A DNA stretch of 64,000 nt, taken from Parvibaculum indicum (GTDB taxonomy: Bacteria; Pseudomonadota; Alphaproteobacteria; Parvibaculales; Parvibaculaceae). Both the position numbers and the translations under genes were made by a program. Of this stretch, positions 9,275 to 18,173 are shown in pieces. Under the pieces are notes generated by a model. It worked only from the letters and a program-made list of their open reading frames with translations. It had not been told where the DNA came from and ran no database searches. Location of the stretch: the NCBI RefSeq assembly GCF_011762095.1, contig NZ_JAASQO010000005.1, positions 62,001 to 126,000 of the forward strand, written 5' to 3'. Within the stretch, counting starts at the first letter, position 1, and every line of letters starts with the position of its first letter.

Positions 9275-10105
9275 CTAGCGCAGTGAGGTGAGGCGGGCCT
9301 CTTCGTCGGGGCGGGCAATGAATTGCTGCGCTTCCGCCAGCACCAGGTCGGTTCTTTCCCGTGTCACACTTTCGCGCACGATGGCGGCGGTGGATGCTGC
9401 GGCCTCGCGCGCAGCCTCGACAAATTCGCCGTGGTGAAGCAGCCGGCCCAGCACGAGCGCACTGAAAAGGTCGCCCGTGCCTTTGGGGGCCGGCTCGAAG
9501 CGCAGCGTTTCGACGGCATGGATCCTTTCGCCTTCCCTGATGAGGATGCCGATGCGGCCGGTCGGAGCCGGGGCGGAGGTCAGGCACAGCCGGGCGGGGG
9601 CGGCGTCGCGCAACATCTCTTCCGGCGTCGCCTTGCCGGGTGCGCGGCCGGTCAGAAGGGCGAGTTCGAAAAGGTTAGGCGTTGCGATATCGGCCCGTGC
9701 GACGAGCGCGGGCATGGCATCCGCCACGCCGGGGGCGGCGTAGAGCCCGGTTTCTTCGTCGCCCAAAACGGGGTCGCAGAGATAGAGTGCCTGTGGATTT
9801 GCCCGTTTCAGCCGATCATGCGCTTCCAGAACCGCCTCGGCCTGATCCGGCGCGGCGAGATAGCCTGACGCCATGGCGTCGCAGTGGCCAAGCCAGCCTT
9901 TTTCGTCCAGCGAGCGGATGAGCGCGAAAATCTCCTCTGCGGAGAGCGGGCCGCCCGCCGGCGCCCCGTAGCCCGGATGATGGGAAAGGAGGGTGGTCGG
10001 CACCGGCCAGACCTCGTGTCCCAGCCTTTGCAGGGCGAAGACACCCGCCGAATTACCGACCGCGCCATATACGACCTGGCTCGATATGCTGAGAATACGG
10101 GCCAC
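9275..10105 (-). CDS. pdxY: Pyridoxal kinase
   Basis: Ribokinase-fold kinase (276 aa from the chosen start) that phosphorylates pyridoxal to pyridoxal 5'-phosphate in vitamin B6 salvage. The N-terminal ILSISSQVVYGAVGNSA, the central LYLCDPVLGDEETGLY and ATPNLFELALLTG, and the C-terminal anion-hole motif PKGTGDLFSALVLGRLL are family hallmarks. The aspartate in GTGD is the catalytic base. The GTG at 10105 is chosen because homology begins there and GAGAGGAG lies just upstream; the ATG-initiated form adds 43 residues that run into the divergent promoter region. The gene is convergent with the Amt-kinase gene and divergent from the malyl-CoA thioesterase. Confidence 0.88.
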   Translation of the reverse strand: MARILSISSQVVYGAVGNSAGVFALQRLGHEVWPVPTTLLSHHPGYGAPAGGPLSAEEIFALIRSLDEKGWLGHCDAMASGYLAAPDQAEAVLEAHDRLKRANPQALYLCDPVLGDEETGLYAAPGVADAMPALVARADIATPNLFELALLTGRAPGKATPEEMLRDAAPARLCLTSAPAPTGRIGILIREGERIHAVETLRFEPAPKGTGDLFSALVLGRLLHHGEFVEAAREAAASTAAIVRESVTRERTDLVLAEAQQFIARPDEEARLTSLR

Positions 10106-10220
10106 GCGCTCCTCTCGATCCCCCGTTCCGCCATGTGCGAGGCCAAATGCGGCTTCACACGTGCCGACAGTCTTTATAGTGTCGCCGCATTCTTCACGCG
10201 CTATCAAATGGAAGTTCCCC

Positions 10221-11114
10221 ATGGCCGATTTCACCGCCCGACCCCGCCGTTCCGTCCTCTATATGCCCGGCTCGAACGCCCGGGCGCTGGAAAAGGCGAA
10301 GGAAATTCCCGCCGATGCGCTGATCCTCGACCTGGAGGATGCCGTGGCGCCCGATGCCAAGGAAGAGGCGCGCCAGCAGGTCTGCGACGCCGTGAAAGCG
10401 GGCGGTTATGGCAAACGCGAAATCGCCATTCGCGTGAACGCGCTCGATACGGCCTGGGGCAAGGACGATATCGCCGCCGCCGTCGCGGCCGGGCCGGACG
10501 CCATTCTGGTGCCCAAGATCAACACGCCGGACGATGTGACGCTGGCCGAGAGCCAGATGGCGGCCGCCGGCGCGCCGGTGACCATGCAGCTCTGGTGCAT
10601 GATCGAGACGCCGCTTGCCATGCTCAACATTAAGGAGATCGCGGCCAAGGCCGAGACCTCGCTGCGCATGAATGTCTGGGTGATGGGCACGAACGACATC
10701 GCCAAGGAGTTGCGTTGCCAGCATACGCCGGAGCGCATGCCGATGATGACCTCTCTGGGCCTTGCGATGCTGGCTGCGCGGGCTTACGGCCTCGTCATTC
10801 TCGATGGCGTGTATAACGACATCAAGGACGAGGAGGGTTTCCTCGCCATTTGCGAACAGGGCCGCGATCTCGGTATGGACGGCAAGACGCTGATTCATCC
10901 AAGCCAGGTGGGCCCCTGCAACAAGGTTTTCTCGCCGGATTCCGAAACGGTCGAGTTTTCCCGCAAGGTGATCGAGGCCTTCGACCAGCCGGAAAATCAG
11001 GGCAAGGGTGTGCTCAAGGTTGACGGCAAGATGGTCGAGATACTGCACGCGGAGATCGCGCGGCGCGTCGTGAATGTGGCCGACCAGATCGCGGAACTGG
11101 AAAAGGGGGCATAG
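10221..11114 (+). CDS. mcl2: HpcH/HpaI-family CoA-ester lyase, probably (3S)-malyl-CoA thioesterase
   Basis: TIM-barrel enzyme of the citrate lyase beta/malyl-CoA lyase family (297 aa). The motifs RSVLYMPGSNARALEKAKE, DALILDLEDAVAPDAK, MGTNDIAKEL and GMDGKTLIHPSQ place it there; the acidic residues in LDLEDAV and the Mg-binding part are intact. From memory of family sequences, it resembles Rhodobacter Mcl2 (hydrolyses (3S)-malyl-CoA to malate and CoA) more than Mcl1 (beta-methylmalyl-CoA lyase). The mesaconyl-CoA hydratase gene two places downstream supports an ethylmalonyl-CoA pathway role. Lyase activity cannot be excluded from sequence. The ATG at 10221 follows GGAAG. Confidence 0.85.
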   Translation: MADFTARPRRSVLYMPGSNARALEKAKEIPADALILDLEDAVAPDAKEEARQQVCDAVKAGGYGKREIAIRVNALDTAWGKDDIAAAVAAGPDAILVPKINTPDDVTLAESQMAAAGAPVTMQLWCMIETPLAMLNIKEIAAKAETSLRMNVWVMGTNDIAKELRCQHTPERMPMMTSLGLAMLAARAYGLVILDGVYNDIKDEEGFLAICEQGRDLGMDGKTLIHPSQVGPCNKVFSPDSETVEFSRKVIEAFDQPENQGKGVLKVDGKMVEILHAEIARRVVNVADQIAELEKGA

Positions 11115-11115
11115 C

Positions 11116-11298
11116 ATGCAAAGCTCTTCGCTCGCGACGGGACTTGCCTGCGGCGCCGCGGTCGGCGTCGGTATCGGCGCGGCCCTGAATGACACCGCGG
11201 TGGGCATTGCGATGGGTATCGCAATCGGTATCGTGTTCGCCGCTGCGTTCAACAGGAAGCGACGGAACCAAGAGGATGGCGATGACCAAGACGAATGA
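11116..11298 (+). CDS. Small glycine-zipper-like membrane protein
   Basis: A 60-residue hypothetical protein starting one base after the stop of the malyl-CoA thioesterase gene and overlapping the next gene by 17 bp. It has two short hydrophobic Gly/Ala-rich segments (about residues 7-22 and 26-43) with GxxxG-like spacing, then a charged tail (NRKRRNQEDGDDQDE). This suggests a small membrane protein. No family is recognised. The tight packing argues it is translated with its neighbours. Confidence 0.55.
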   Translation: MQSSSLATGLACGAAVGVGIGAALNDTAVGIAMGIAIGIVFAAAFNRKRRNQEDGDDQDE

Positions 11299-12331
11299 AG
11301 GCAATTATTTCGAGGACTTCTCGATCGGGCAGGTCATCCACCATGCGACGCCGCGCACGGTGACGGAGGGCGATGTTGCGCTTTATCAGGCGCTGTTCGG
11401 CTCGCGTTTCTCGCTGCAATCCTCCGCGGAGGTGGCGCGGCTTTCGGGCTATGCGACAGCGCCGGTCGACGATCTTCTCGCCTTCCATATCGTCTTCGGC
11501 AAGACGGTGCCCGATATCTCGCTCAACGCCGTCGCCAATCTCGGCTATGCCGACTGCAAGTTCCACCGGCCGGTGTTTCCGGGCGATACGCTGAGTGCCG
11601 ACAGCAAGGTCATCGGTCTCAAGGAAAACTCCAGCGGCGAAACCGGCGTCGTCTATGTCCGCTCGACGGGCCGCAACCAGCGCGGCGATATCGTGATCGA
11701 TTACGTGCGCTGGGTGATGGTGCGCAAGCGCGACAAGGCATCGCCTGCGCCGACGCCGGACGTTCCCTCGCTTCCCGACGTGGTGGACCCGCATCACCTG
11801 ATCCCGCCATCGGAAACCGATTTTCGTAAATTCGATCTCACGGCTTCCGGCTCGCGGCATCTCTGGGACGACTATGAAGTGGGCGAGAAAATCGACCATG
11901 TGGACGGCATCACCATCGAGGAAGCCGAGCACATGATGGCCACGCGCCTTTACCAGAACACGGCGAAGGTGCATTTCAATCAGTTCACGGAGGGTCAGGG
12001 CCGGTTCGGTCGCCGCCTGATCTATGGCGGTCATGTGATTTCGCTGGCCCGCTCGCTCTCCTTCAACGGGCTCGGCAATGCGGTGCTGTTCGGTGCCATC
12101 AATGGCGGGCGTCATGTTGCGCCCTGTTTTGCCGGCAATACCGTGTTCGCCTGGACGGAAGTGCTGGAGAAATCTGAGCTCGACCGCCGTACCGATCTCG
12201 GTGCGCTCAGGCTTCGTACCCTGGCCACCAAGGACGCCCCGTGCACGAATTTTCCCGGTCCGCTCGAGAAGGGTTATGCGGAAGGCGTCATTCTCGATCT
12301 GGACTATTGGGTGTTCATGCCGCGGCGCTGA
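11282..12331 (+). CDS. mch: Mesaconyl-CoA hydratase (MaoC-like, double hot-dog)
   Basis: A 349-residue MaoC-family hydratase with two hot-dog domains (about 1-165 and 185-345). In the ethylmalonyl-CoA pathway it hydrates mesaconyl-C1-CoA to beta-methylmalyl-CoA. The segment FGKTVPDISLNAVANLGYAD followed by FPGDTLSADSKVIGLKEN and DYVRWVMVRKRD is, from memory, highly similar to Rhodobacter Mch. The second domain carries FGRRLIYGGHVISLARSLSFNG. The ATG at 11282 is preferred to the ATG at 11276 because AGAGG at 11271-11275 is then spaced by 6 bases. It is in one operon with the thioesterase. Confidence 0.88.
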   Translation: MTKTNEGNYFEDFSIGQVIHHATPRTVTEGDVALYQALFGSRFSLQSSAEVARLSGYATAPVDDLLAFHIVFGKTVPDISLNAVANLGYADCKFHRPVFPGDTLSADSKVIGLKENSSGETGVVYVRSTGRNQRGDIVIDYVRWVMVRKRDKASPAPTPDVPSLPDVVDPHHLIPPSETDFRKFDLTASGSRHLWDDYEVGEKIDHVDGITIEEAEHMMATRLYQNTAKVHFNQFTEGQGRFGRRLIYGGHVISLARSLSFNGLGNAVLFGAINGGRHVAPCFAGNTVFAWTEVLEKSELDRRTDLGALRLRTLATKDAPCTNFPGPLEKGYAEGVILDLDYWVFMPRR

Positions 12332-12352
12332 TCGCAGGTTAGTGAGGTTTGG

Positions 12353-12943
12353 ATGGCGGAGATCAATGCGGCCGGGCCGAACCCGTTCGGCGACGGGATG
12401 GGAAATCCCGCGCTTCGCTCCGGGGCGAGCTCGGATTTCGAGGCGGCGTGGCGCGAAGCCTGTCATGGCCGGGCCGTCCCCTTGCGCAAGGATATCGGCC
12501 TCAAGCCCTTCGCGCGGTTTGCCCCCTGGATGGCGATCATCGAGCCGGACAAGCAAAAGCCCGCGCTGCCCTACCGGCTTGTCGGTTCGGGGTTTTTCGA
12601 TTTCTTCGGCGCGGACCTGACGGGCATGGACTACCTGTCGCTTGTCGATCCGGCGATAGCCTGCGATGCCTATGACAGCGTGCGGGCGCTGATGGCGAAG
12701 CCCTGCGGCCTCTGGCAGTTCACGCCGGTGGTGGAAACGAACGGCCGCCGGACCGACTACGAATATACGATCTTTCCCCTCGCCAGAGACGAGGGAGAGG
12801 CGGACCAGATCCTCATCTATGTGCATATCGAGCTGACGCCCGCGGATGCGACGCCCGAGGTGCGGATGTTCGAAGGCGCCGCCGTCTGGCGCTGGATCGA
12901 TGTCGGGCATGGCATCCCGCCGCTGACGTCGCCTTTCTTTTGA
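12353..12943 (+). CDS. PAS-domain protein (PAS_5-like) of unknown function
   Basis: A 196-residue soluble protein. About residues 40-165 resemble the alphaproteobacterial single-PAS family PF07310: RKDIGLKPFARFAPWMAIIE, PYRLVGSGFFDFFGADLTGM, and the later strand pattern TDYEYTIFPLARDEGEADQILIY (described in parts). There is no attached output domain. The fold could bind a small ligand or mediate protein contacts. It starts 21 bp after the hydratase gene, so co-transcription is likely. The family call is by pattern recognition only. Confidence 0.65.
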   Translation: MAEINAAGPNPFGDGMGNPALRSGASSDFEAAWREACHGRAVPLRKDIGLKPFARFAPWMAIIEPDKQKPALPYRLVGSGFFDFFGADLTGMDYLSLVDPAIACDAYDSVRALMAKPCGLWQFTPVVETNGRRTDYEYTIFPLARDEGEADQILIYVHIELTPADATPEVRMFEGAAVWRWIDVGHGIPPLTSPFF

Positions 12944-12990
12944 ACGGTTCATTCGGGCGGCGGGATTGTCGCTGCGGCACGCGGCTTATG

Positions 12991-13005
12991 TGAGAATCAT
13001 TCGCA
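12991..13005. promoter_or_regulatory. Fur-box-like site upstream of sdhC
   Basis: TGAGAATCATTCGCA matches 11 of 14 defined positions of the 7-1-7 Fur consensus (TGATAAT-N-ATTATCA). It lies 155 bp before sdhC, which encodes part of a haem and iron-sulfur enzyme often placed under iron control. A second feature overlaps it: CATTC (12998-13002) and GAATG (13010-13014) form a short inverted repeat. The match is suggestive only. Confidence 0.3.
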
Positions 13006-13159
13006 AAAAGAATGAGTTACGGCATCACGTGATGTTTGCGTTGCGACATATCGCGCGGTAAACAACAGCCTCGATACACGACTCCACGCCTTGCCCGGGG
13101 CCGGACAGTGCGCGGCGCCCGCCGCGCTTCGGCCAGGGAGTTCTAACGAGGACGAGAAG

Positions 13160-13564
13160 ATGGCTGATACGCAACCGGTTTCACGGCCACTTTCCCCGCA
13201 TCTGCAGATTTACCGCCGCACGATGACCATGATGATGTCGATCGCGCACCGTATCAGCGGCGCGGCCCTTTACCTGGGCACGCTGATTCTGGCCTGGTGG
13301 CTGCTTTCCGTTGCGGCGGGACCCGAGGCTTACTCGTTCTTCGAGAGCTGCATTTCGACCTGGGTCGGCCAACTGGTCCTGTTCGGCTTCACCTGGGCGC
13401 TGATGCACCACATGCTGGGCGGTATCCGCCACTTCATCTGGGACATGGGCAAGGGCTTCTCGCTTGGCGTGGCAAATGCCATGGCCTGGGGAACGCTGGT
13501 CGGCGGCTTCGTGCTGACTATCTTCGTCTGGTGGATCGGTTACCGCATGATGGGAGCCATGTGA
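13160..13564 (+). CDS. sdhC: Succinate dehydrogenase cytochrome b556 subunit
   Basis: Membrane anchor of respiratory complex II (134 aa, three predicted helices). RPLSPHLQIYRRTMTMMMSI and SIAHRISGAALYLG form the quinone-site region, and HHMLGGIRHFIWDMG carries the haem b histidine. The ATG at 13160 follows GAGGA at 13148-13152; an ATG at 13091 would add 23 unrelated residues. The stop codon overlaps the sdhD start by one base. It is first of sdhCDAB. Confidence 0.95.
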   Translation: MADTQPVSRPLSPHLQIYRRTMTMMMSIAHRISGAALYLGTLILAWWLLSVAAGPEAYSFFESCISTWVGQLVLFGFTWALMHHMLGGIRHFIWDMGKGFSLGVANAMAWGTLVGGFVLTIFVWWIGYRMMGAM

Positions 13565-13947
13565 TGAGCGATATGCGCACACCCTATAGCCGCGTTCACG
13601 GCCTCGGTTCGGCCCGCTCGGGCTCCGGCCATTTCATTCTCCAGCGCGTCACGGCGGTGGCGAACGTCTTCCTCGCCATCTTCCTCATCGCCTCGGTTGT
13701 GGCGCTGACGGGCAGCGACTACGAGACGGTCCGCGCCTATCTGGCCAATCCGCTGGTGGTCATCCTCATGCTGGCCCTCGTACTTTCCGGCATCCTGCAC
13801 ATGAAGGCGGGTATGCAGGTCGTCATCGAGGACTATGTTCACGGCGAAAGCGCGAAGTTCCTCGCGCTGATCGGCAACACGTTCTTTTCCTTCCTGGTCG
13901 GTCTCGCCTGCGTTTTCGCGGCGCTGAAGATCGGTTTCGGGGCGTAA
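13564..13947 (+). CDS. sdhD: Succinate dehydrogenase hydrophobic membrane anchor subunit
   Basis: Second membrane anchor of complex II (127 aa), with three hydrophobic segments. [22 protein letters not shown] is the alphaproteobacterial SdhD opening (given in part as a signature), and [20 protein letters not shown] contains the conserved histidine and the quinone-pocket region. The ATG at 13564 overlaps the sdhC stop (TGATG), so the two anchor subunits are translationally coupled. Confidence 0.93.
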   Translation: MSDMRTPYSRVHGLGSARSGSGHFILQRVTAVANVFLAIFLIASVVALTGSDYETVRAYLANPLVVILMLALVLSGILHMKAGMQVVIEDYVHGESAKFLALIGNTFFSFLVGLACVFAALKIGFGA

Positions 13948-13963
13948 ACGAGAGATCGGGCTC

Positions 13964-15763
13964 ATGGCGGCAGCATCCAACGACTACACATTCAACGACC
14001 ATACGTTCGACGTCGTGGTGGTGGGCGCCGGCGGCGCCGGCCTTCGCGCGACGCTGGGTTGCGTGGAGCGCGGCCTTTCGACGGCCTGCATCTCGAAGGT
14101 TTTCCCGACCCGCAGCCACACCGTGGCGGCGCAGGGCGGCGTGGCCGCCTCGCTCGGCAATATGGGCGAAGACAACTGGCGCTGGCATATGTACGACACC
14201 GTGAAGGGGTCGGACTGGCTGGGCGACCAGGACGCGATCGAATATCTCTGCCGTCACGCGCCGGACGCGGTGTATGAGCTGGAACATTTCGGTGTGCCCT
14301 TCAGCCGTACCGAAGACGGCAAGATCTATCAGCGTCCCTTCGGCGGCATGACCACCAATTTCGGCGAAGGCATCGCCCAGCGTACCTGCGCAGCGGCCGA
14401 CCGTACCGGTCACGCCATGCTGCATACGCTTTACGGCCAGTCGGTGCGCCACAAGGCGGACTTCTACATCGAATATTTCGCCATCGACCTCATCATGGAC
14501 GAAGATGGCGCCTGCCGTGGCGTCGTCGCGCTCGACATGGCGACGGGTGAAATTCACCGCTTCCGCGCCCAGCTCGTCATCCTGGCGACGGGCGGTTATG
14601 GCCGCGCCTATTTCTCCTGCACCTCCGCGCATACCTGCACAGGCGACGGCAATGCCATGGTGCTGCGTGCCGGCCTGCCGCTGCAGGATATGGAATTCGT
14701 GCAGTTCCATCCGACCGGTATTTACGGCGCGGGCTGCCTCATCACCGAAGGCTCACGCGGCGAGGGCGGTTATCTCACCAATTCGGAAGGCGAGCGCTTC
14801 ATGGAGCGCTATGCGCCGAGCGCCAAGGACCTTGCCTCGCGCGACGTGGTGTCGCGGTCCATGACCATCGAAATCCGCGAAGGCCGCGGCGTGGGCAAGA
14901 ACAAGGACCACATCTTCCTGCACCTCGATCATCTCGATCCGGCGGTGCTGAAAGAGCGTTTGCCGGGCATCTCCGAATCGGCGCGCATCTTCGCCGGTGT
15001 CGATGTGACGAAGGAGCCGATCCCGGTGCTGCCGACCGTGCATTACAACATGGGCGGCATTCCGACAAACTTCCATGGCGAGGTGCTGACGCTGAAGGAC
15101 GGCAATCCGGACAGCGTCGTGCCCGGCCTGATGGCGGTGGGCGAAGCGGCCTGCGTGTCGGTTCATGGCGCGAACCGTCTGGGTTCCAACTCGCTGATCG
15201 ACCTTGTCGTGTTCGGCCGCGCCGCGGGCATCCGCGCCGCCGAACTCGTGGAGAAGGGCGCCTCGCAGCCGGAACTGCCGGCAGGCGCTGGCGACAACTC
15301 GATCGCGCGTCTCGACAAGTTCCGCAATGCGAGCGGCTCCACGCCGACCGCCGAACTGCGCGACGAAATGCAGCGCGCCATGCAGGAAGACGTGGCCGTG
15401 TTCCGCACCGGCGAGACGCTGGAGCAAGGCCGCAAGCGCATTCAGGAGACGGTGGGCAAGCGCGGCGATCTGCGCGTCAGCGACCGCTCGCTCGTGTGGA
15501 ACTCCGATCTCATCGAGACGCTGGAATTCGACAATCTCATCATCCAGGCGGTCGCCACCGTGGAAGGCGCGGCCAACCGTCAGGAAAGCCGCGGCGCGCA
15601 TGCGCGCGAGGACTTCCCGGATCGCGATGACGAGACCTGGATGAAGCATACGATGTGCTGGGTGGACGAGAACGGCCAGGCGACGATCGATTATCGCCCC
15701 GTGCACACCTACACGCTTTCCAACGACATCGAATACATCAAGCCGAAGGCCCGCGTTTACTGA
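13964..15763 (+). CDS. sdhA: Succinate dehydrogenase flavoprotein subunit
   Basis: Catalytic subunit of complex II (599 aa), oxidising succinate to fumarate with covalently bound FAD. The N-terminal Rossmann motif [16 protein letters not shown] and the FAD-attachment histidine H52 in [16 protein letters not shown] are intact. Downstream are the active-site segments [20 protein letters not shown] and [14 protein letters not shown], and the C-terminal [12 protein letters not shown]-like stretch [19 protein letters not shown]. It lies 16 bp after sdhD. Confidence 0.98.
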   Translation: MAAASNDYTFNDHTFDVVVVGAGGAGLRATLGCVERGLSTACISKVFPTRSHTVAAQGGVAASLGNMGEDNWRWHMYDTVKGSDWLGDQDAIEYLCRHAPDAVYELEHFGVPFSRTEDGKIYQRPFGGMTTNFGEGIAQRTCAAADRTGHAMLHTLYGQSVRHKADFYIEYFAIDLIMDEDGACRGVVALDMATGEIHRFRAQLVILATGGYGRAYFSCTSAHTCTGDGNAMVLRAGLPLQDMEFVQFHPTGIYGAGCLITEGSRGEGGYLTNSEGERFMERYAPSAKDLASRDVVSRSMTIEIREGRGVGKNKDHIFLHLDHLDPAVLKERLPGISESARIFAGVDVTKEPIPVLPTVHYNMGGIPTNFHGEVLTLKDGNPDSVVPGLMAVGEAACVSVHGANRLGSNSLIDLVVFGRAAGIRAAELVEKGASQPELPAGAGDNSIARLDKFRNASGSTPTAELRDEMQRAMQEDVAVFRTGETLEQGRKRIQETVGKRGDLRVSDRSLVWNSDLIETLEFDNLIIQAVATVEGAANRQESRGAHAREDFPDRDDETWMKHTMCWVDENGQATIDYRPVHTYTLSNDIEYIKPKARVY

Positions 15764-15784
15764 TCGCGGGAAAGGATCGAAAAG

Positions 15785-16564
15785 ATGGTTCAGCTCAGCC
15801 TGCCGAAAAACTCCGTCGTCAAGAAGGGCAAGACCTTCAAGGCCCCGCAGGGCGCCAAGAAGGTCAAGAAGTTCCGCATCTATCGCTGGAGCCCGGATGA
15901 CGGCGCCAATCCGCGCATGGATACCTACGAAGTGGACATGTCCGACTGCGGGCCGATGGTTCTGGACGCGCTCATCAAGATCAAGAACGAGATCGACCAG
16001 ACGCTGACCTTCCGCCGCTCCTGCCGCGAAGGCATTTGCGGGTCCTGTGCGATGAATATCGACGGGCAAAACACGCTGGCCTGCACCAAGGGTATCGACG
16101 AGGTTTCCGGCGAGGTGCGCGTCTATCCGCTGCCGCATATGCCGGTGGTGAAGGATCTCGTGCCGGACCTGACGAATTTCTATGCGCAGCATGCGTCCAT
16201 CGAGCCCTGGCTGCAGACGGAAACGACCGAGCCGGCCAAGGAATGGCGCCAGAGCCATGAGGATCGCGAAAAGCTCGACGGGCTTTATGAGTGCATTCTC
16301 TGCGCCTGCTGCTCCACCTCCTGCCCGAGCTATTGGTGGAACGGCGACCGCTATCTCGGCCCGGCCGCGCTCTTACAGGCCTATCGCTGGCTGGTGGACA
16401 GCCGCGACGAGGCAACCGGCAAGCGTCTCGACGATCTGGAAGACCCTTTCCGCCTCTATCGCTGCCACACCATCATGAACTGCGCGCAGGCCTGTCCGAA
16501 GAGCCTGAACCCGGCCAAAGCCATCGCGGAGATCAAGAAGATGATGGTGGAGCGTCAGGTCTGA
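15785..16564 (+). CDS. sdhB: Succinate dehydrogenase iron-sulfur subunit
   Basis: Electron-transfer subunit of complex II (259 aa) with three clusters, all ligand sets visible. The [2Fe-2S] set lies in [20 protein letters not shown](A)C, the [4Fe-4S] set in [16 protein letters not shown], and the [3Fe-4S] set in [17 protein letters not shown]. It carries electrons from SdhA FAD to quinone at SdhCD. It begins 21 bp after sdhA with an AAAGGA ribosome binding site and closes the sdh operon. Confidence 0.98.
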   Translation: MVQLSLPKNSVVKKGKTFKAPQGAKKVKKFRIYRWSPDDGANPRMDTYEVDMSDCGPMVLDALIKIKNEIDQTLTFRRSCREGICGSCAMNIDGQNTLACTKGIDEVSGEVRVYPLPHMPVVKDLVPDLTNFYAQHASIEPWLQTETTEPAKEWRQSHEDREKLDGLYECILCACCSTSCPSYWWNGDRYLGPAALLQAYRWLVDSRDEATGKRLDDLEDPFRLYRCHTIMNCAQACPKSLNPAKAIAEIKKMMVERQV

Positions 16565-16576
16565 CGGCCTGTCGTG

Positions 16577-16936
16577 ATGCGGCTCGTTCCGCTTCGCGTC
16601 TGCTATTCCATACCCGAGGCACTTTGCCTCCGCGCTATGCTCGCCGCCTACGGGATACCGTCGGCGGCGAATGCATTTTGGCATGCCCGGAACAATTGGA
16701 TGGTGCTCGTCGGGTTGGGCGGTATCGAGGTGCAGGTGTTCGAGAGCGACGCGGATGCGGCGAAGGACCTTGCCGAACCGGTCGATGGTTATTGGGGAGG
16801 CCTTGAGTCCGAGGCTTCCGCTCTCAAGCGATCACCGCTCAGTGCGCTTATTGCCCTTTTCTTTCTCTACTATTTCGGCGCGCCGGCGCCGCTCTGGGTC
16901 AAGAACAGGCGTTTCCTGTCGGAGATGACCGACTGA
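16577..16936 (+). CDS. DUF2007-like protein with C-terminal hydrophobic segment
   Basis: A 119-residue protein beginning 12 bp after sdhB. The first 65 or so residues (YSIPEALCLRAMLAAYGIPS, then WMVLVGLGGIEVQVFESDAD) resemble the DUF2007 'putative signal transducing protein' fold, a PII-like small alpha/beta domain. The C-terminal part has one hydrophobic segment (LSALIALFFLYYFGAPAP). The ATG at 16577 is used, though a GTG one codon upstream is possible. No function is known. Confidence 0.6.
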   Translation: MRLVPLRVCYSIPEALCLRAMLAAYGIPSAANAFWHARNNWMVLVGLGGIEVQVFESDADAAKDLAEPVDGYWGGLESEASALKRSPLSALIALFFLYYFGAPAPLWVKNRRFLSEMTD

Positions 16937-16943
16937 TCCTCAA

Positions 16944-17783
16944 TCAGCTCAAACCCTTGCCGGGGTCGCTATCGCGCCAGCGGAAGAGGAGGGCGCGGTC
17001 GTCCTGATCCCAGGGGTGAAAGCCGGGGCGATACCAGCGCACATAGTCGCGCAGCATGCGCCGCATGAAGCCGGGATAGACCAGCGTGACGCGCAGCATG
17101 ACGCGCCAGCTTTTCCAGTGCCACTGGATGCCGTCCGTCTTCAGGAAACGCCATGTCACCCAGTAAAGGAAAGGCAGCATGAGCCGCGTCGCAGAAAGGA
17201 TCCCCGCGATGCGCATCCGGTAGCGGCGGAAGCCGCTCACCTGCATGCAGAAGAGATCGTAGGTCACGGATTTGTGCTCGACCTCTTCCGCGCCATGCCA
17301 GATCCACATGCGAACGAGCGGCGGGTAGCCGTTGGCGCGGATATGTTCCGGCCGGTCGAGCAGCTGGTGCGCGAGGATCGCCGTGAAGTGTTCGATGGCC
17401 GCGGTGAGCGCAAGATTCTGAAGGTCGGTGCGCCGCGCCTCCATCCGCTTTACCCGCTCGCGCAGTACCTGCGTCACCTCGTCGGCGGGAAAGCCCTGTT
17501 CCTGCAATTGGTCGTTGTAGCGACGGTGCTCGCGGGAATGGACCGACTCCTGGAAGAGGAAATCCTTCACCTGCGGTTCGAGCGGGGTGTCCTTCGCCGT
17601 CTCTGCAAAGCGGCGCACGGAACGCAGCAGGTAATGCTCAAGCTCTTCGATCGCCAGCGACATGGCGTTGAAGAAGGCCGTCAGGCCCGGATCGTCCGCA
17701 TACCAGGCGCGCGGAATTTCGCCCATATCGTCATGCCGACGATCCCGGCGGATCATTTCCACTGTGGACGGAGCCTGCGTCAC
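16944..17783 (-). CDS. Predicted metal-dependent hydrolase (PF10118-like)
   Basis: A 279-residue protein convergent with the DUF2007-like gene. It has a ferritin-like helical pattern with repeated Glu/His pairs: SLAIEELEHYLLRSVRRF, ESVHSREHRRYN, AIEHFTAILAHQLLD and WHGAEEVEHKSVTYDL. This is the pattern of the PF10118 family of predicted metal-dependent hydrolases, whose substrate is unknown. The C-terminal third is rich in Trp and Arg with two hydrophobic stretches (FLYWVTWRFL) that may associate with membrane. The ATG at 17783 is the first in frame. Confidence 0.72.
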   Translation of the reverse strand: MTQAPSTVEMIRRDRRHDDMGEIPRAWYADDPGLTAFFNAMSLAIEELEHYLLRSVRRFAETAKDTPLEPQVKDFLFQESVHSREHRRYNDQLQEQGFPADEVTQVLRERVKRMEARRTDLQNLALTAAIEHFTAILAHQLLDRPEHIRANGYPPLVRMWIWHGAEEVEHKSVTYDLFCMQVSGFRRYRMRIAGILSATRLMLPFLYWVTWRFLKTDGIQWHWKSWRVMLRVTLVYPGFMRRMLRDYVRWYRPGFHPWDQDDRALLFRWRDSDPGKGLS

Positions 17784-18149
17784 CTGATGCCCTTACCCTC
17801 AAGCGCCTGAAATTGTGTGCCCAGAATTACACAGGGCGCATGGCTCGGTCACGTATCTATCTTGAGGGGAGATGTGCGGCCCGCCTTGCCCTCGCTTCCA
17901 CACATGGGCCAGGCGGACCGCTCGCAGTTTCGAGCTTTCGCGAACGGCCTTTGGCGATCTTGAGGGATGCTGACCGGCCGGGCGAGGGCTCAATAATTCC
18001 ACGTAGGAATTTCGATGTTCCGTCGCAAGACTAGGGTGGAGGTCTGAAGATCGGGTCAGCGGAACCGTTCGGATTGCATGAGCCGGCTTAACGATCCCTT
18101 CATTATGGAATGTTCCGGCGATTTCGAATTTCAGGCTTGAATTTTTTCT
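17784..18149. other. Intergenic region between the PF10118 gene and arsR
   Basis: This divergent gap of about 390 bp (to the arsR start) holds no ORF that I can support; the one open frame (17813-18034) has no recognisable protein features or ribosome binding site. The end nearest arsR becomes AT-rich and contains the arsR promoter/operator. Confidence 0.5.
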
Positions 18150-18173
18150 ATATTTCTATAATTATCAAAATAT
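18150..18173 (+). promoter_or_regulatory. arsR promoter -10 and palindromic ArsR operator
   Basis: A 24-bp palindrome, symmetric at 20 of 24 bases: ATATTT (18150-18155), ATAATTAT (18158-18165) and AAATAT (18168-18173), centred at 18161.5. It includes a perfect TATAAT (18157-18162) and runs into the arsR ATG at 18172. CTTGAA at 18136-18141 could serve as a -35 with short (15 bp) spacing. An AT-rich dyad on the -10 is the typical layout of ArsR-family autorepression. Confidence 0.6.

Noticed and set aside
17813-18034. 73-codon ORF upstream of arsR
   Set aside because: No ribosome binding site, no recognisable features, and it lies in a divergent promoter region.
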